Positions 1-11,505 are shown, numbered from the stretch's first letter. The stretch is DNA of 64,000 nt from Orientallactaga sibirica (GCA_036365145.1 JAEOAD010000015.1:6441501-6505500), one strand, 5' to 3'. The notes: generated by a model not told the origin, from the letters alone. Program-made: numbers and translations.

Positions 1-106
1 TCCCAGCAGATGGCACAAATGGTTAGCTACAGATCTCTTCCCAGGTCCCTGTAGTCTCTCCAAAAGGGCCACAACTGACCTTAAAAATACAACATATTGG
101 GGAAGT

Positions 107-295
107 GGCAGGAGAGATGGCTTAGTGGCTAAGGCACTTGCCTACAAAGCTTAACAACCTGAGTTCAGTTCCCCAGTACTCATGAAAAGCCAGATGCACA
201 AAGTGTTGCATGTGTCTGGAGTTTGTTAACAGTGGCTGGAGGCCCTGGCACATGCCCATATTCATTCTCTCTCCCCCTCCCTCTTTAAAAAAAAA
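107..295 (+). repeat. DIP-like tRNA-derived SINE
   Basis: First of many copies of the dominant SINE. The head carries 'gagagatggcttag' (tRNA A-box region), the middle reads 'gttcagttccccagt' (B-box region), and the body has 'gccagatgcacaaa' and 'cagtggctggaggccctgg'. A CT-rich stretch and an A-rich tail follow. The B2-superfamily/DIP assignment is from memory of dipodoid SINEs. Later entries call this family DIP. Confidence 0.8.
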
Positions 296-1387
296 GATAG
301 ATTATGAAGTATTAAGTTTATTTAGGGAGAAATCACAAATTATGGGGTGTAAGGGAGACTGGGATCTAGGAAGGAAAGTTAGAGCAGAATCATAAACATG
401 TGGGAAGTAGGAAACACTCTCATGTGGAAACACTGCATAGTTTATAAGGTTCATTTAAAGGAGATTGAGTTTGGGGAAAGACTGGGGTGGAGTCATAAGC
501 ACATGGAGGAGAGTTAAACTGAGGCTTTCATGGAAAGACTGAGGTAGGATAGGGCCGCAAGCATATGGAAGATAGAACTTAGATAATACATATGTAGGGA
601 GACTTAGAAGGAACATACGTGGAATTTGTCATGTGCTTTCCTGTGGAGGGAAGTAAAAAGGGCAAATGGTTAGGATCAAGGAAAAATAAGAGGAAAAATA
701 TCAAAGCAGAGACCAAGAAATCCAGAGGAGAAATGAGTAATGAAGACAGTTACGCTCATGGTTATCCCAAATTTAAGGAAACTACACAGGTAGCAGGCCT
801 TGAGTTAGAAAAAGTACCCATGTGGTAGATCTGGAGTATAAGGGAAATACACACCCAGTAAATTCAGAGACCAGAGGAAAATTATACGTGTAATTTAAGT
901 AAGAAGTTACACCAAAGTATAATGCAGAGGCAAGCAGAAGAGTTCTCCCAGACCACAAAACAGTTTTATACTCTCTCTCCACACCCAGCAAGGTTGGGTG
1001 AGGGGGAAACTAGACTTACATGTGTCCCTGGGGCTAAGAGAAGAGGAAAGCAGAACAGAGTGGGATGGAGTCAGTGACAGAGAGAAGACAGGAGTCTTTA
1101 TAGCAAGGGGAAGACCCCATTGGTTTGTAGATTTGGAGGGTGGATCCAAAGCCAGCCTACCTGGGCCAGCCCATGTAGGTAATGTTCTAGACTATGGGTA
1201 GCAGGGTACACTGTGGATCAGTCTAGATCAGACATGGGTTCCATTTCTACCAAGAGTTCTGTTCTTGTGTCAGGACGAGGTGTCATGTGGGGTAGCATTT
1301 CCCAGTGCTCAATCTCTAACTGAAACTGTTGGCTTTCTCCTATCCTCCTTCAAGATCTTACCTTTTGGAGGTTAAAAAACTTTAAGG
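296..1387. other. Non-coding stretch, possible old retroelement
   Basis: No exon recognised; the short open frames lack any family signature. On the - strand there is CCAAT (1119-1123), TATAAA (1097-1102) and AATAAA (317-322). Between 400 and 620 there are imperfect repeats built around 'catgtgg' and 'ggaaagactg'. Bases 299-330 resemble 10175-10210, so part of this may be a low-copy interspersed element. Confidence 0.35.
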
Positions 1388-1550
1388 CTAGCCGGGTGTG
1401 GTGGCGCATGCCTTTAATCCCAGCACTCATAAGGCAGAGGTAGGAGGATAGCTATGAGTTCAAGGCTACCCTGAGACTACATAGTGAATTCCCAGTCAGC
1501 CTGGGCTAGAGTGAGACCCTATCTCAAAAAAAAAAAAAAAAAAAAAACCA
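1388..1550 (+). repeat. B1 SINE
   Basis: 7SL-derived monomer. It opens with 'gccgggtgtggtggcgc', then 'cctttaatcccagcac', 'gaattcccagtcagcctggg' and a long A tail at 1527-1546. This pattern defines the B1 calls elsewhere in this list. Confidence 0.9.
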
Positions 1551-1557
1551 AAATTTT

Positions 1558-2518
1558 TATTTTATTTTAATTTATTTGAGAGAGACAGGGAGAGAGTGAA
1601 AGATACAGAGAGAGAGAGAGGGAGAGAGAGAATGGACATGCCAGTGCCTTCAGCCACTGCAAACAGACTCCAGACATATATGCCACCTTGTGCATCTGGC
1701 TTATGTGGATCCTAGGAATTTGAATTGAACCTGGGTTCTTTGGCTTTGCAGGCAAGTACCTTAACTACCAAGCCATCTCTCCAGCCCCCATTTTTTAAAA
1801 ACTTTATTTATTTGCAAGCAGTGAGAAAAAAAAGAGAATAGGCATATCAGAACCTCTAACAGCTACAAAGGAACTCCAAATACATGTGCCATTTTGTGTA
1901 TCTGGTTTTACATGGGTACTGGGGAATTGAACTCTAGTCATTAGGCTTTGCAGGCAAGGGCCTTAATGACTGAGCCATCTGTCTGAGGCAGTTAGGGTGA
2001 ATGGATGCCAAAAGTAAAAAAGCAGCAATGTCTTAGGTCTATTCTTGCAGTCTCCACTTTGGTAAAGATCAGAGGAGAATCTGGCTTCTCCTTCTCTCTT
2101 GCCTAAAGGAGTTTCCTAGACCTGCTTTTCCTTGAATAAGTCCCTCCTTAGGAGGGAGTTCCCCCCCCCTTTTTTTCTTTTGCTTTTTCAGGGTAGGGTC
2201 TCACTCTAGCCCAGGCTGACCTGGAATTCATTATGTAGTCTCAGGGTGGCCTCGAACTCACAGTGATTCTCCTATCTCTGCCTCCCACATGCTGGGATTA
2301 AAGGCGTGCGCCACCACACCTGTATAAATCATTCTTTCTATTTTATTTATTTATTTGGGAGGGGTAGAATGGGTGCGCCAGGACCTCCAGCCACTGCAAA
2401 TGAACTCCAGACGCATGTGCCCCTTGTACATCTAGTTTACGTGGGTCCTGGGGAATCAAACCAGGATTCTTTGGCTTTGTAGGCAAAGGCCTTAACTGCT
2501 AAGCCATCTTTCCAGCCC
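1558..2518 (-). repeat. SINE cluster (DIP, DIP, B1, DIP)
   Basis: All elements are antisense: DIP 1558-1787 (ends 'ccatctctccagcccc'), a diverged DIP 1795-1985, B1 2170-2326 and DIP 2335-2518. No gene lies between them. Bases 2519-2804 look non-repetitive and hold nothing recognised. Confidence 0.85.
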
Positions 2519-2804
2519 CCCTTTTGGAGAATTTAAATCTGATCCTGACTTTATGGTTGGTTATATCACAGATGGCTTCTTGAGCCAGCCCCTAGCCCAG
2601 ACCAATCAGTGCTCACTCTGGCTCACCTGAGCCTGAAGGTGAAGCCCACCACTATAAGGTTATAAACAGACCCTTACCAGGGGGACAACCTCTCTTGGCT
2701 GGCTCCTGGTTCTTGTATGCCTTCCCTCGTCTTGACCCCTACTTCCACATAGGTTCTCTATCCTCTCTTGACCTTCCCATGGCAAAAGCTTTCTGCACTT
2801 TCCG

Positions 2805-3656
2805 ACTCTTATTTATTTATTTGGAAGCAAAGAGATAGTAGAGAGGCAGACAGAAAGAATAGGCACACCAGGGCCTCTAGCCACTGCAAATGAACTCCAG
2901 CATCTGGCTTATGTGGGTCCTGGAGAATCAAACTGGGATCCTCTGGCTTTGCAGGCAAACACCTTAACCGCTAAGTCATTTCTCCAGTCCCCTATTCTTT
3001 TTTTTTTGGTTTTGGTTTTTTGAGGTAGGGTCTCACTGTGGTCCAGGCTGACCTGGAATTCACTATGTAGTCTCAGGGTGGCCTTGAACTCATGGTGATC
3101 CTCCTACCTCTGCCTTCCGAGTGCTGGGATTAAAGGTGTGTGCCACCACGCCAGGCTTTTTTTTTTTTTTTTAATTTTTATTTTTGGAGAGACACACGGG
3201 GGGGCGGGGGAACAGGAACACAGAGATGGGCACACCAGCAGTGTCTCAGCTGCTGAGAACGAAAACCAGATGTGTGCGCCCCCTTGTGGTCAAGTGTGGC
3301 ATTGCACCCTTGCGTCACTTTGCATCTGTCTAAACGTGGGACCTGGAGATTGGAACCGCTGGAGATTGAAACCAGCGTTCTTAGGCTTAGGAGGCAGGCG
3401 CCTTAACCCCTAAGCCATCTCTCCAGCTCTCCCCTACTTTTTGTTTTCGTTTTTAAAATTAATTAATTTATTTATTTATCAGAGATAGAGAGAGGGAGAG
3501 AGAAAATGGGCGTGCCAGAGCCTCTAGCCACTGCAAACGAACTCCAGACGCATGCACCACCATGTGCATCTGGCTTATGTGGGACTTGGAGAATCAAACC
3601 GGGATCCTCAGGTTTTGCAGACTTGTGCCTTACCCGCCAAGCCATCTCTCCAGCCC
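2805..3656 (-). repeat. SINE cluster (DIP, B1, long DIP, DIP)
   Basis: DIP 2805-2990, B1 2998-3156, a long DIP variant 3157-3430 and DIP 3450-3656, all antisense. The long variant has an extra segment around 'ttgtggtcaagtgtggcatt' and a duplicated 'ctggagattg' near 3347-3375. Confidence 0.85.
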
Positions 3657-3697
3657 AGGTTTAGAGAGATTTTTATTAGATTAAGAGTGGGGGTGTG

Positions 3698-4080
3698 TGT
3701 GGAGAGATGGCTTGGCAGGTAAGGCGCATGCCTGCGAAGGCTGAGGATTCTCCAGGTCCCACGTAAACCAGATGCACATGGTGGCGCATGCATCTGGAGT
3801 TCCTTTGCAGTGGCTGGAGGCCCTGGCACGCCCATTCTCACATACTCTTTCTCTGTCTAAAATAAATAAAGATAATAAACACAAAACCCCTCAAAAAAAA
3901 AAAATATCTCTAGCTGGGCGTGGTGGCACACGTCTTTAATCCCAGCACTGGGGAGGCAGAGGTAGGAGGATCCCCGTGAGTTCAAGGCCACTCTGAGAGT
4001 ACATAGTTAATTCCAGGTCGGCCTGGGCCACAGCGAGACCCTACCTCGAAAAACCAAAAAAAAAAAAAAAAAAAAAAAAA
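3698..4080 (+). repeat. DIP SINE followed by B1 SINE
   Basis: DIP 3698-3900 reads in sense with an AATAAA-rich tail. B1 3910-4080 follows with a poly-A tail of about 24 bases. Confidence 0.85.
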
Positions 4081-4159
4081 CTCTCTAAACCTTACTCTCT
4101 TGTCTACAGATTTTAATTCTTTTTTGTTTGTTTGTTTGTTTTATAAGGGTAGAGTCACA

Positions 4160-4885
4160 TTCTTTTCTTTTCTTTTTTTTTTTTTTGGAGAGAGACACAG
4201 AGAGAGGGGAAGAGGAAGACAGATAGAGATGGGCAGGCCAGCAGCCTCTCAGCCGCTGCGAAAGAAATCCAGATGTGTGCGCCTCCTTGTGGTCCTGTGC
4301 AGCATTGTGCCTTTGTGTCACTTTGCATCTGGCTAAACGTGGGACCTGGAGATTGGAACAAGCGTTCTTAGGCTTAGGAGGACCTGGAGATTGGAACAAG
4401 CGTTCTTTTTAGACTTAGGAGGCAGGAGCCTTAACCGCTACGGCATCTCTCCAGCCCAAGTCTCACCTGTAATTCACTATGTAGTATCAGGGTGGCCTCG
4501 AACTCACAGCAATCCTCCTACCTCTGCCTTCCGAGTGCTGGGATTAAAGGCGTGTGCCACCATGCCCAGCTCAGATTTTAATTCTTTAAATTCATAAGAC
4601 AAGAATCTGGGGTACACTAAATTTTTCAGTGTTGGTGTACTAGCAAGGAACTCCCAAAATTGCCATTTCATCTCTGGCCCTCATTTTTTAAAAAATCTGT
4701 TATTTATTTATTTGAGAGAGGGGAAGATAGAGAATAGGCACACCAGAGCTTCCAGCCAGTGCAAACAAACTCCAGATACATGTGCCACCGTGTGCATCTG
4801 GCTTACGTGGGTATTGGGGAATCGAACCTGGGTCCTTAGGCTTTGCAGGCAAGTGACTTAACTGGTAAGCCATTTCTCCAGCTCC
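4160..4885 (-). repeat. SINE cluster (long DIP, partial B1, DIP)
   Basis: The long DIP variant at 4160-4457 contains a direct duplication: the 'gagattggaacaagcgttct' segment occurs near 4350 and again near 4388. A truncated B1 (4458-4572) and DIP 4690-4885 follow. Confidence 0.85.
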
Positions 4886-4901
4886 CTAAAAAATATTTTT
4901 A

Positions 4902-5355
4902 TTAGCTGGGTGTGGCACCCGCACTTGGAGACTGAAGTAGGAGGATTGTTGTGAGTTCAAGGCCAGCCTGAGATTACATAGTGAATTACAGGTCAGCCTG
5001 GACTAGAGTGAGACCCTACCTTGAAAAAAACAAAACAAAACTATATATATATGCAGGGCATGGTGGTGCATGCCTTTAATCCCAGCACTGGGGAGGCAAA
5101 GGCAAGTGGATCATGACTTCAAGGCCTCCCTGAGATTATATAGTGAATTCCAGAGAATTCTAGAGTGAGACACTACCTCAAAACCAAAATAAAACAACAA
5201 ATATGCAGATTGAGAGAGAGAAAGGGCACAACAGGGCTTCTGGTCACTGCAAACTAGATGCATGAGCTACTCTGCATATTGGCTTTATGCGGGGGACAGG
5301 GCAGTCAGGCTTTGCAAACAAGTACCCATAACCGCTGAGCCATCTCTCCAGCCCA
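4902..5355. repeat. SINE cluster (B1+, B1+, DIP-)
   Basis: Two diverged sense B1 copies (4902-5035, 5052-5200) abut an antisense DIP (5203-5355). Confidence 0.75.
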
Positions 5356-5743
5356 GCTTGACTGTTTAGTCTACTGAGGACGAATGGCTGAGCTTAGCTT
5401 GTTAGGATTACCAGGGCCCAGGCTTTGCCACTAACTCTAGGAACAAACCTGAACTATGTGACACCCTATTTTAACAAAAACAAAACACATCAATACAGAC
5501 CAGCAGTTTTCTATCCTTGTCTCAAATCACGTAACAAATGAACCAAGCTGCATGCCACAAACATTCAGCATTATTGACAAGTAATAAACTTTTATTAATT
5601 CTATTACTTCAAGAAAAGAAACACAAAGAATAACATGAAATAGTAAAACAGTAAACATCAGACCTTCAAAATAACAAGGAACGCTTGTTAGGAAAGCCTA
5701 GTGGAGAAGTCAATTATAAAATGTCCATCTAAAAATGACTGTT
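5356..5743. other. Non-repetitive stretch, nothing recognised
   Basis: AT-rich DNA with no ORF, RNA gene or repeat signature that I can name. Confidence 0.5.
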
Positions 5744-5920
5744 TAGCCGGGCGTGGTGGCGCACGCCTTTAATCCCAGCACTCGGGAGGCAGAGGTAGGA
5801 GGATCACTATGGGTTCGAGGCCAGCCTGAGACTACAGAGTGAATTCCAGGTCAGCCTGAGCTAGAGTGAGACCCTACCTCGAAAAACCAAATAAATAAAT
5901 AAATAAATAAAAATAAAAAT
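5744..5920 (+). repeat. B1 SINE
   Basis: Little-diverged B1 ('gccgggcgtggtggcgcacg') with an (AAAT)n tail. It lies just outside the CpG island that follows. Confidence 0.92.
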
Positions 5921-6268
5921 GTTTATTTGGAGTTTGCTTGTGCAGCGATTGCCTCTGGGAATGGAAACGTCTTGATGTCATCTAACTGGAAGGTTCTGGA
6001 CGCCCTAGGAGAGACTCGTGAAGTGCTTCCGCCCACATCTCGAGCCCAGCAGCCAGCTGAGCCCGGGCTCGAGGTCCGCCCTCACCTCGACTGACGAGCC
6101 TCGTCGAGGCCACCGCCCGCCGGCGCCCTTCCCGAGGGGCACGCACCGTCCGGAGCCCGGGCCCCGGCTCTCGGCGTCCGCGACGCGACGCGACGCGGCC
6201 CGAGGCACGCCTACCGCCCCGCGGGGAACCCGCCCGCCCGCCGGCCGGAGCCCTCCCGGCCAAGGCGG

Positions 6269-6280
6269 ACTCACCTCTGG
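6269..6280 (-). other. Consensus 5' splice site on - strand
   Basis: Read on the - strand this is CCAGAG|GTGAGT, with the exon ending at 6275 and the intron starting at 6274. It matches the MAG|GTRAGT consensus and sits inside the CpG island, as expected for a first exon. A second, weaker - strand donor-like site (GAG|GTGAGG) lies near 6082-6091. The frame leading into the main donor is open from an ATG near 6328, so a short coding start cannot be ruled out, although a 5' UTR exon is more likely. Confidence 0.55.
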
Positions 6281-6577
6281 GCGCGACCTCGCGGCCTGGT
6301 CCTCAGTTCGCTCAGGGCTCTCAGACACCGCCGCCGCCGCCGGGCTGGGACCCCTAGCTCCGAGAGCGCCGCGGGCCGGAGACCCTCACGGGATGGGCGG
6401 CCGCCCCGCGGAGAACGGCCCGCCTCCCTGAATGTCCCTCCGGCGCGCGCCTGGGACCGCTCCGCGCAGCTCCGAAGAGCGCGTCGGGCGGACGGGAGCG
6501 CGCCGAGAGAACGGGAGCGCGCCGGGGGCGGGGCTTCCTGCGGCGCGGCGCCTCAGACCTCCGGGTTCCGCGTTATA

Positions 6578-6640
6578 ATGGCGGCGGTGTCTGTCCTGAG
6601 GCTGGTTCCTCTTCGAGGAGCTAGGTGGGGATTCACCTGA
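6578..6640 (+). other. Short ORF / YY1-like motif in CpG island
   Basis: 'ataATGGCGGCGG' matches the YY1 core (ATGGCGGC) often found at transcription starts. The ATG also opens a 20-residue frame (MAAVSVLRLVPLRGARWGFT) ending at TGA 6638-6640. It is basic and hydrophobic like a mitochondrial presequence, and an AG|GTGGGG donor-like site lies at 6624/6625. I do not recognise it as any known first exon. A YY1 site on the promoter of the leftward gene is the simpler reading. Confidence 0.35.
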
Positions 6641-6660
6641 AAACCTAGCGTCTACCTGTT

Positions 6661-7107
6661 TCCTCCTCAGTCTCTGAATCCTTGGGGAGCTCTCCCTGTA
6701 TGCTGACAATGTTGAGCTTCACCTGAGCCCAGTCTTCTGGAGAGTGACAGTTAAAGCACTCCCCCGCCCTTCTGCAAAGAGCACTGTGCTCTGTGGCTCT
6801 CAGGCTCCGGGGTGCCCCGGGTTTACCAATGACAAGGTCAGGCATGCACTCTCCAGTGTCCTGTCCTTCCTTGCTCACTAGCCGAACTGCTTGGACTCAC
6901 TTAAATACCAGCTGACCTCATTTTATCTAATTGAGTTGGTCTCTTTTCCTCAGCCCGAGTTAGAAAACAACTCCTACCATTATAAAAAGCAGACCCACCT
7001 CAGGATAAAACTGACCACTGCTTCCTCTGCCGGTTGGTTGGTCTCACTTTCCAACCCTGAGGTCTTCTTCTTGCCCTTATTTTCTCCCTATACAAGAAAA
7101 CCCCTTT
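6661..7107. other. Flank of CpG island, nothing recognised
   Basis: Moderately GC-rich non-repetitive DNA. The open frames on either strand show no known domain. Confidence 0.45.
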
Positions 7108-7337
7108 TAGCCGGACGTAGTGGTGCACGCCTTTAATGCCAGCACTCGGGAGGCAGAGGTAGGAAAATCACCGTGAGTTCAAGACCACCCTGAGACTACA
7201 TAGTGAATTCTAGTTCAGCCTGGGCTAGAGTGAAATCCTACCTGGGAAAAAAAAAAAAAAAAAAAAAGGAAAAGCAAGCCCCCTTTATCCTAGACAGTAG
7301 AAGATCTCATGAGGGTTCCCCCTGTTAAAATAGCCTT

Positions 7338-7375
<38 letters not shown>

Positions 7376-7470
7376 CAGAATCTCACTCTAGGCCAGCCTG
7401 GCCTCAAACTCACTGAAATCCTCATGCCTCAGCCTCCCAAGTCTTGGGACTAAAGGCATGCACTACCACC
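7108..7470. repeat. B1 SINEs (one sense, one diverged antisense)
   Basis: Sense B1 at 7108-7270 with an A tail. A diverged antisense B1 lies at 7335-7470 after a run of about 33 T. Confidence 0.8.
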
Positions 7471-8170
7471 CGTGGGTCCTTCCCTGTATTTGAAGTAATG
7501 TCTGTGCAGAAGTGTCTAACTCTAGAACTGTTGATGGGCATGGAACACATGGGCCTTGGATAAGGTCTTTGCCACTGAGCTATGCTCCCAGCAACCTTAG
7601 TTTTCTTTTCTTTTCACTATGTAGGGTGGCCTCAAGCTCATGGTGATCCTATCTCTCTACCTCCCATATGCCATCACACCTGGCTCTAAGATTTGTTTTT
7701 TTTTTTTTTTTTGACATTTGTGCATTCTCCCAGCTGCAATAGTACCCCTTTCTTATTATAATGGCACCACCCTTCCTCACTCACTGCAATAATCTTTTTA
7801 AATTTAGTCTTGATTTGTCTAAACCAAGATTTATTTTTCACTTCACAGTTACTAGTGCTTGGACTCAGTTTGAGATTGGTCCTCACGTACAAACCATCCC
7901 TTCCCAGGTAAAGGCAATTTGGGAATCCTTTGGAGACCTCCTGTTCAGCGATTTGGGCATCCTGAGGTGAGTTTAATTCTCAAAACAGTGTTCCTGGTCT
8001 CCTGTGTGTTAACGTTTGTCACCAGCAGTGGAAGATGTATCTCCACATTGTCAGCTGTTTAATCTGATGGTTCTCTTCAGAAGCCTCTCCTTACATGCAG
8101 CCAGGATCTAGTCATGAGAACTCTATTCACATGTAGTAGGCTTTTGACTTAAGCTGCAATGAAGAATTTC
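7471..8170. other. Mostly unique sequence
   Basis: An old ID/B4-like fragment may lie near 7540-7600 and a B1 fragment at 7615-7685. The rest is unique with no exon recognised. Confidence 0.4.
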
Positions 8171-8460
8171 AGGGGACTGGGGATGGAGCTCAGTCGTTTG
8201 AGATTTCCAGCATTGCATAAAATGGGTATGGTGATGCAAGCGTGTCATGTGAGGAGTTAGAGGCAGAAGGATCCGAGTTCAAAGTCGTCCTTGCTACACA
8301 GCAAGTTCCAGGGCAGGCTGGGTTACATGAGATGATGTCTCAAAAAAATTAAAATGATGGGGGCTGGAGAGATTCCTCAGCACTTAAGGCGCTTGCCTGA
8401 AAATGCCAAAGGACTCAGGTTTGATTTGCCAGGACCCATGTAAGCCCAAGTTGGAGTTGA
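8171..8460 (+). repeat. B4-like SINE then DIP fragment
   Basis: 8171-8351 combines an ID-like head ('ggggatggagctcagtcg') with a B1-like body ('ggaggcag'-type, 'cagggcaggctgggttac'), as in B4. A 3'-truncated DIP head follows at 8360-8460. Confidence 0.6.
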
Positions 8461-8984
8461 TTAACCAAAGGAAAATACGCATTCTGAGAGTAGAATTAAT
8501 TGAGAGCAGGTATTAAGAGATGTTCATTGCAGGGATTTTGGATGACTTAGTGTGTGAGCAAATTTTAATGAAGGGGAATATTCATGAGTTCAGGTGGGAA
8601 AGAGATGGAAAATTCTAGGAATGACTCAAAATTTTTCCCAAACAGTGCTTGCTTCCCTTTTCTGTCCTTCGATGGGGTTTTCAGGTGTGGCAGGGTCTTA
8701 GATACATGATGGGAACAGGCAATTATGCAAGGCTCATGATAGGGAGATGTCATTACAATGAAGCAATAGTCTGGGTTGCTCTTCTATCTTTACTGTCTGA
8801 GCATTCATTTACATGGTATACTGCTGTGCTACAGCCTCATTTTGAGGCTGCTATTGTTTGGACAAGTCTCACTGTGGAGCCTGGCTGGCATCCAGCTCAT
8901 GATCACCCTGCTCTAAAGTATTAGTATTATAGGCATGTGCTATCCTGTTCAACATTTCTTTTTTGGGAGGCTGGGGAGGGTCTC
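8461..8984. other. Unique sequence, nothing recognised
   Basis: No repeat head, splice-framed ORF or RNA fold that I can support. 8860-8960 has the wording of a very old B1. Confidence 0.4.
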
Positions 8985-10115
8985 AAAAAATATTTTATTA
9001 ATTTATTTACTTGAGAGAGAGGAAGAAAGAATGGGCACTCCAGGGCCTCTGGCCACTGCAAACGAACTCCAAGGGCATGTGTTGCCATGTGCATCTGGCT
9101 TATGTGGGTACTAGGAAACTGAACCTGAGTCCTTACACTTTGCAGGCAAGTGCTTTAACCACTAGGCAATCTTTTCAGTCTTTTTGGTGTTTTTTTGAGG
9201 TAGGGTCTCACTCTAATCCAGGCTGGTCTGGAATTCACTATATAGTCCCAGGCTGGCCTCGAACTCACAGGAACAGGATCATTTTACCTCTGCCTCCCGA
9301 GTGTTGGGAGCCAGAGACAAAAATAAACAAAATACCAGAAGAGAGTAGAGGAGAAGGAGAAATAGGAAAAAAGGCATGATCCTTCTTTGAGGCTCTTCTG
9401 ATTACATATAATCTTCTGATTATATATTATATATGGTTTTTCGAGATAGGGTCTCACTCTGGCCCAGGCTAACTTCGAACTCCATGACAATCCTACCTCT
9501 GCCTCCTGAGTGTTGGGATTAAAGGTGTGCGCCTCCATGCCCCACTTCTTCTAATATATACATACATACATATATATAATTTTTTTTTTTTTGGTTTTCC
9601 AAGGTAGGGTCTTAATCTAGTTTAGGCTAACTGGATTCACTATGTATGTGTGATCCTCCCACCTCTGCCTCCCAAGTGCTGGGATTAGAGGCATGAGCCA
9701 CCATGCCCAGCTTCTTCTGATATTTTTAGAAAAAAAATATATATGTTTTTTTCTAGGTAGGGTTCCATTTTAGTCCAGGCTGACCTGGAACTCACTATGT
9801 AGTCTCAGGGTGGCCTTGAACTCATGGCGATCCTCCTACCTCTGCTTCCCGAGTGCTGGGAAAGGTGTGTGTCACCACGCCCGGCATCCAGCCCCCAACT
9901 TTTGAGTTTTTTGTTTGCAAGTAGAGAGTGACAGGAGAGAAAGAGAGAGAATGGGAGCATTTGGGCATGCCAAGGCCCCTAGCCACTGCAAATAAACTCC
10001 AGATATATGCACCACCTTTGTGCATATGACTTTACATGAGTATTGGGGAATCAAACCCCAGTTGTTAGGCTTTGCAGGCAAGTGCCTGAACAACTGAACC
10101 ATCTCTCCAGCCCAA
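8985..10115 (-). repeat. SINE cluster (DIP, four B1, DIP)
   Basis: DIP 8985-9180. B1 copies at 9181-9310, 9434-9545, 9580-9712 and 9745-9890. DIP 9893-10115. All antisense and separated by short AT-rich linkers. Confidence 0.8.
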
Positions 10116-10266
10116 CTTTTGAGTTCTTATGAGATTTTAAGAAAGAATTGTTAAAACAGACCAGAGAGGGGTAAATTATGAATCCTAAGGTTTATTTTAG
10201 GGAGAATTAGAATCCAAGAGAGAGGGGAGAAAGGAGAGATAGGGAAGTCTCCAAGGGCCTATGGAG

Positions 10267-10267
10267 A

Positions 10268-10314
<47 letters not shown>
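10267..10314. repeat. (AC)n microsatellite
   Basis: About 23 uninterrupted AC units. Confidence 0.95.
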
Positions 10315-10315
<1 letters not shown>

Positions 10316-10384
10316 AGGTAAAACATGAGAGTCCAGGCCAAAAGATTAAGAAGTGCATGTAAAGCATGACAATTCAAGCCCTTC

Positions 10385-11505
10385 ATTGCCTCAGGCTCAC
10401 CTGGAACTCACTCAGTAGTTCCAGACTGGCCTTGAACTCACAGTGATCCTCTTACCTCTGCCTCCTAAGTGCTGAGATTAAAGCATGCACCACCATGCCA
10501 GGCTTCCAATATGCCTTCTTGTTACAGATTTTGTTTTGTTTTGTTTTGTTTTGCAAGGTAGCACTCTGGTCCAGGCTGACCTGGAATTAACTGTGTAGTC
10601 TCAGGGTGGCCTTGAACTGTCGGTGATCCTCCTACCTCTGCCTCCTGAGTGCTGGGATTAAAGGCCTGCGCCACCACACCCGGCTTTCTTGTTACAGATT
10701 TTGAATTTGAAAAGAGAATTCAGAAGAATTTGAATTTTTTTTTGCAAGGAGAGCAAAGTTGTTGTTTTTTTTTTTTTCTTTTTTGGATTTTTGAGGTAGG
10801 GCTCAGGCTGACCTGGAATTAATGTAGTCTCAGTGTGGCCTTCAACTCACAGCAATCCTCCTACCTCTGCCTCCCAAGTGCTGGGATTAAAGGTGTGCAC
10901 CACCAAATCCAGCTTGTTTTTGTTTTTAAATATTTAATTTATTTATTTGAATGAGAGACAGAGAGAATATGAATGGGCATGCACAGGGCCTCTGGCCATT
11001 GCAAATGAAATCTAGGCACATGTGCCACCTTGTGCATCTTACTTATGTGGGTACTGGGGAATCAAACCTGGGTCCTTAGGCTTCACAATGCCTTAACCGC
11101 TAAGTCATCTCTGTAGCCCTTGTTTTTTTTTTTTTGAGGCAGGTGCAACAGATTGGTTTTTTTTTTTTTAATGTGTGAGAGAGAATTGGCATACCAGAGT
11201 TTCCAGCCCCTGCAGTTGAACTCCAGATGCATGTGCCATCTTGTGCACATGTGCTACCTTGTGTGATTGCATCACCTTTTGTGTATGGTTTACGTGTGAT
11301 CTGGATTGTTTGGCTACTTGGGGTCTCTAAAAATTCATATGAATTTTTTTTTCTTTTTTCATTTTTCAAGGTAGGGTCTCAGTCTAGCTCAGGCTGACCT
11401 GGAATTCTCTATGTCATCTCAGTGTGGCCTTGAACTCACAGCAGTCCTCCTACCTCTGCCTCCCAAATGCTGGGATTAAAGGCTTGCACCACCATGCCAG
11501 GCTTG
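10385..11505 (-). repeat. SINE cluster (B1 x3, DIP, DIP variant, B1)
   Basis: B1 10385-10505, 10530-10685 and 10760-10915. DIP 10925-11120. A shortened DIP variant 11155-11300. B1 11345-11505. Confidence 0.8.

Larger units (their letters stand above)
5985..6660 (-). promoter_or_regulatory. CpG island, probable leftward promoter (UBXN2A?)
   Basis: The segment is strongly GC-rich and dense in CpG, unlike the CpG-poor, repeat-rich DNA around it. It includes GC-box-like 'gggggcggggc' near 6526 and 'cgggagcgcgcc' twice near 6493-6523. A near-perfect 5' splice site lies on the - strand at 6275/6274, so I read this as the promoter and non-coding first exon of a leftward gene. In other mammals ATAD2B lies head-to-head with UBXN2A across roughly ten kilobases, which fits. 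No UBXN2A coding exon is visible between 1 and 5985, so the gene name is inference. Confidence 0.6.

Noticed and set aside
3138..4399. Several open frames of about 70-100 codons
   Set aside because: All fall in DIP or B1 SINEs, and the same peptide wording (for example 'CASGLRG') recurs in dozens of SINE copies across the window.
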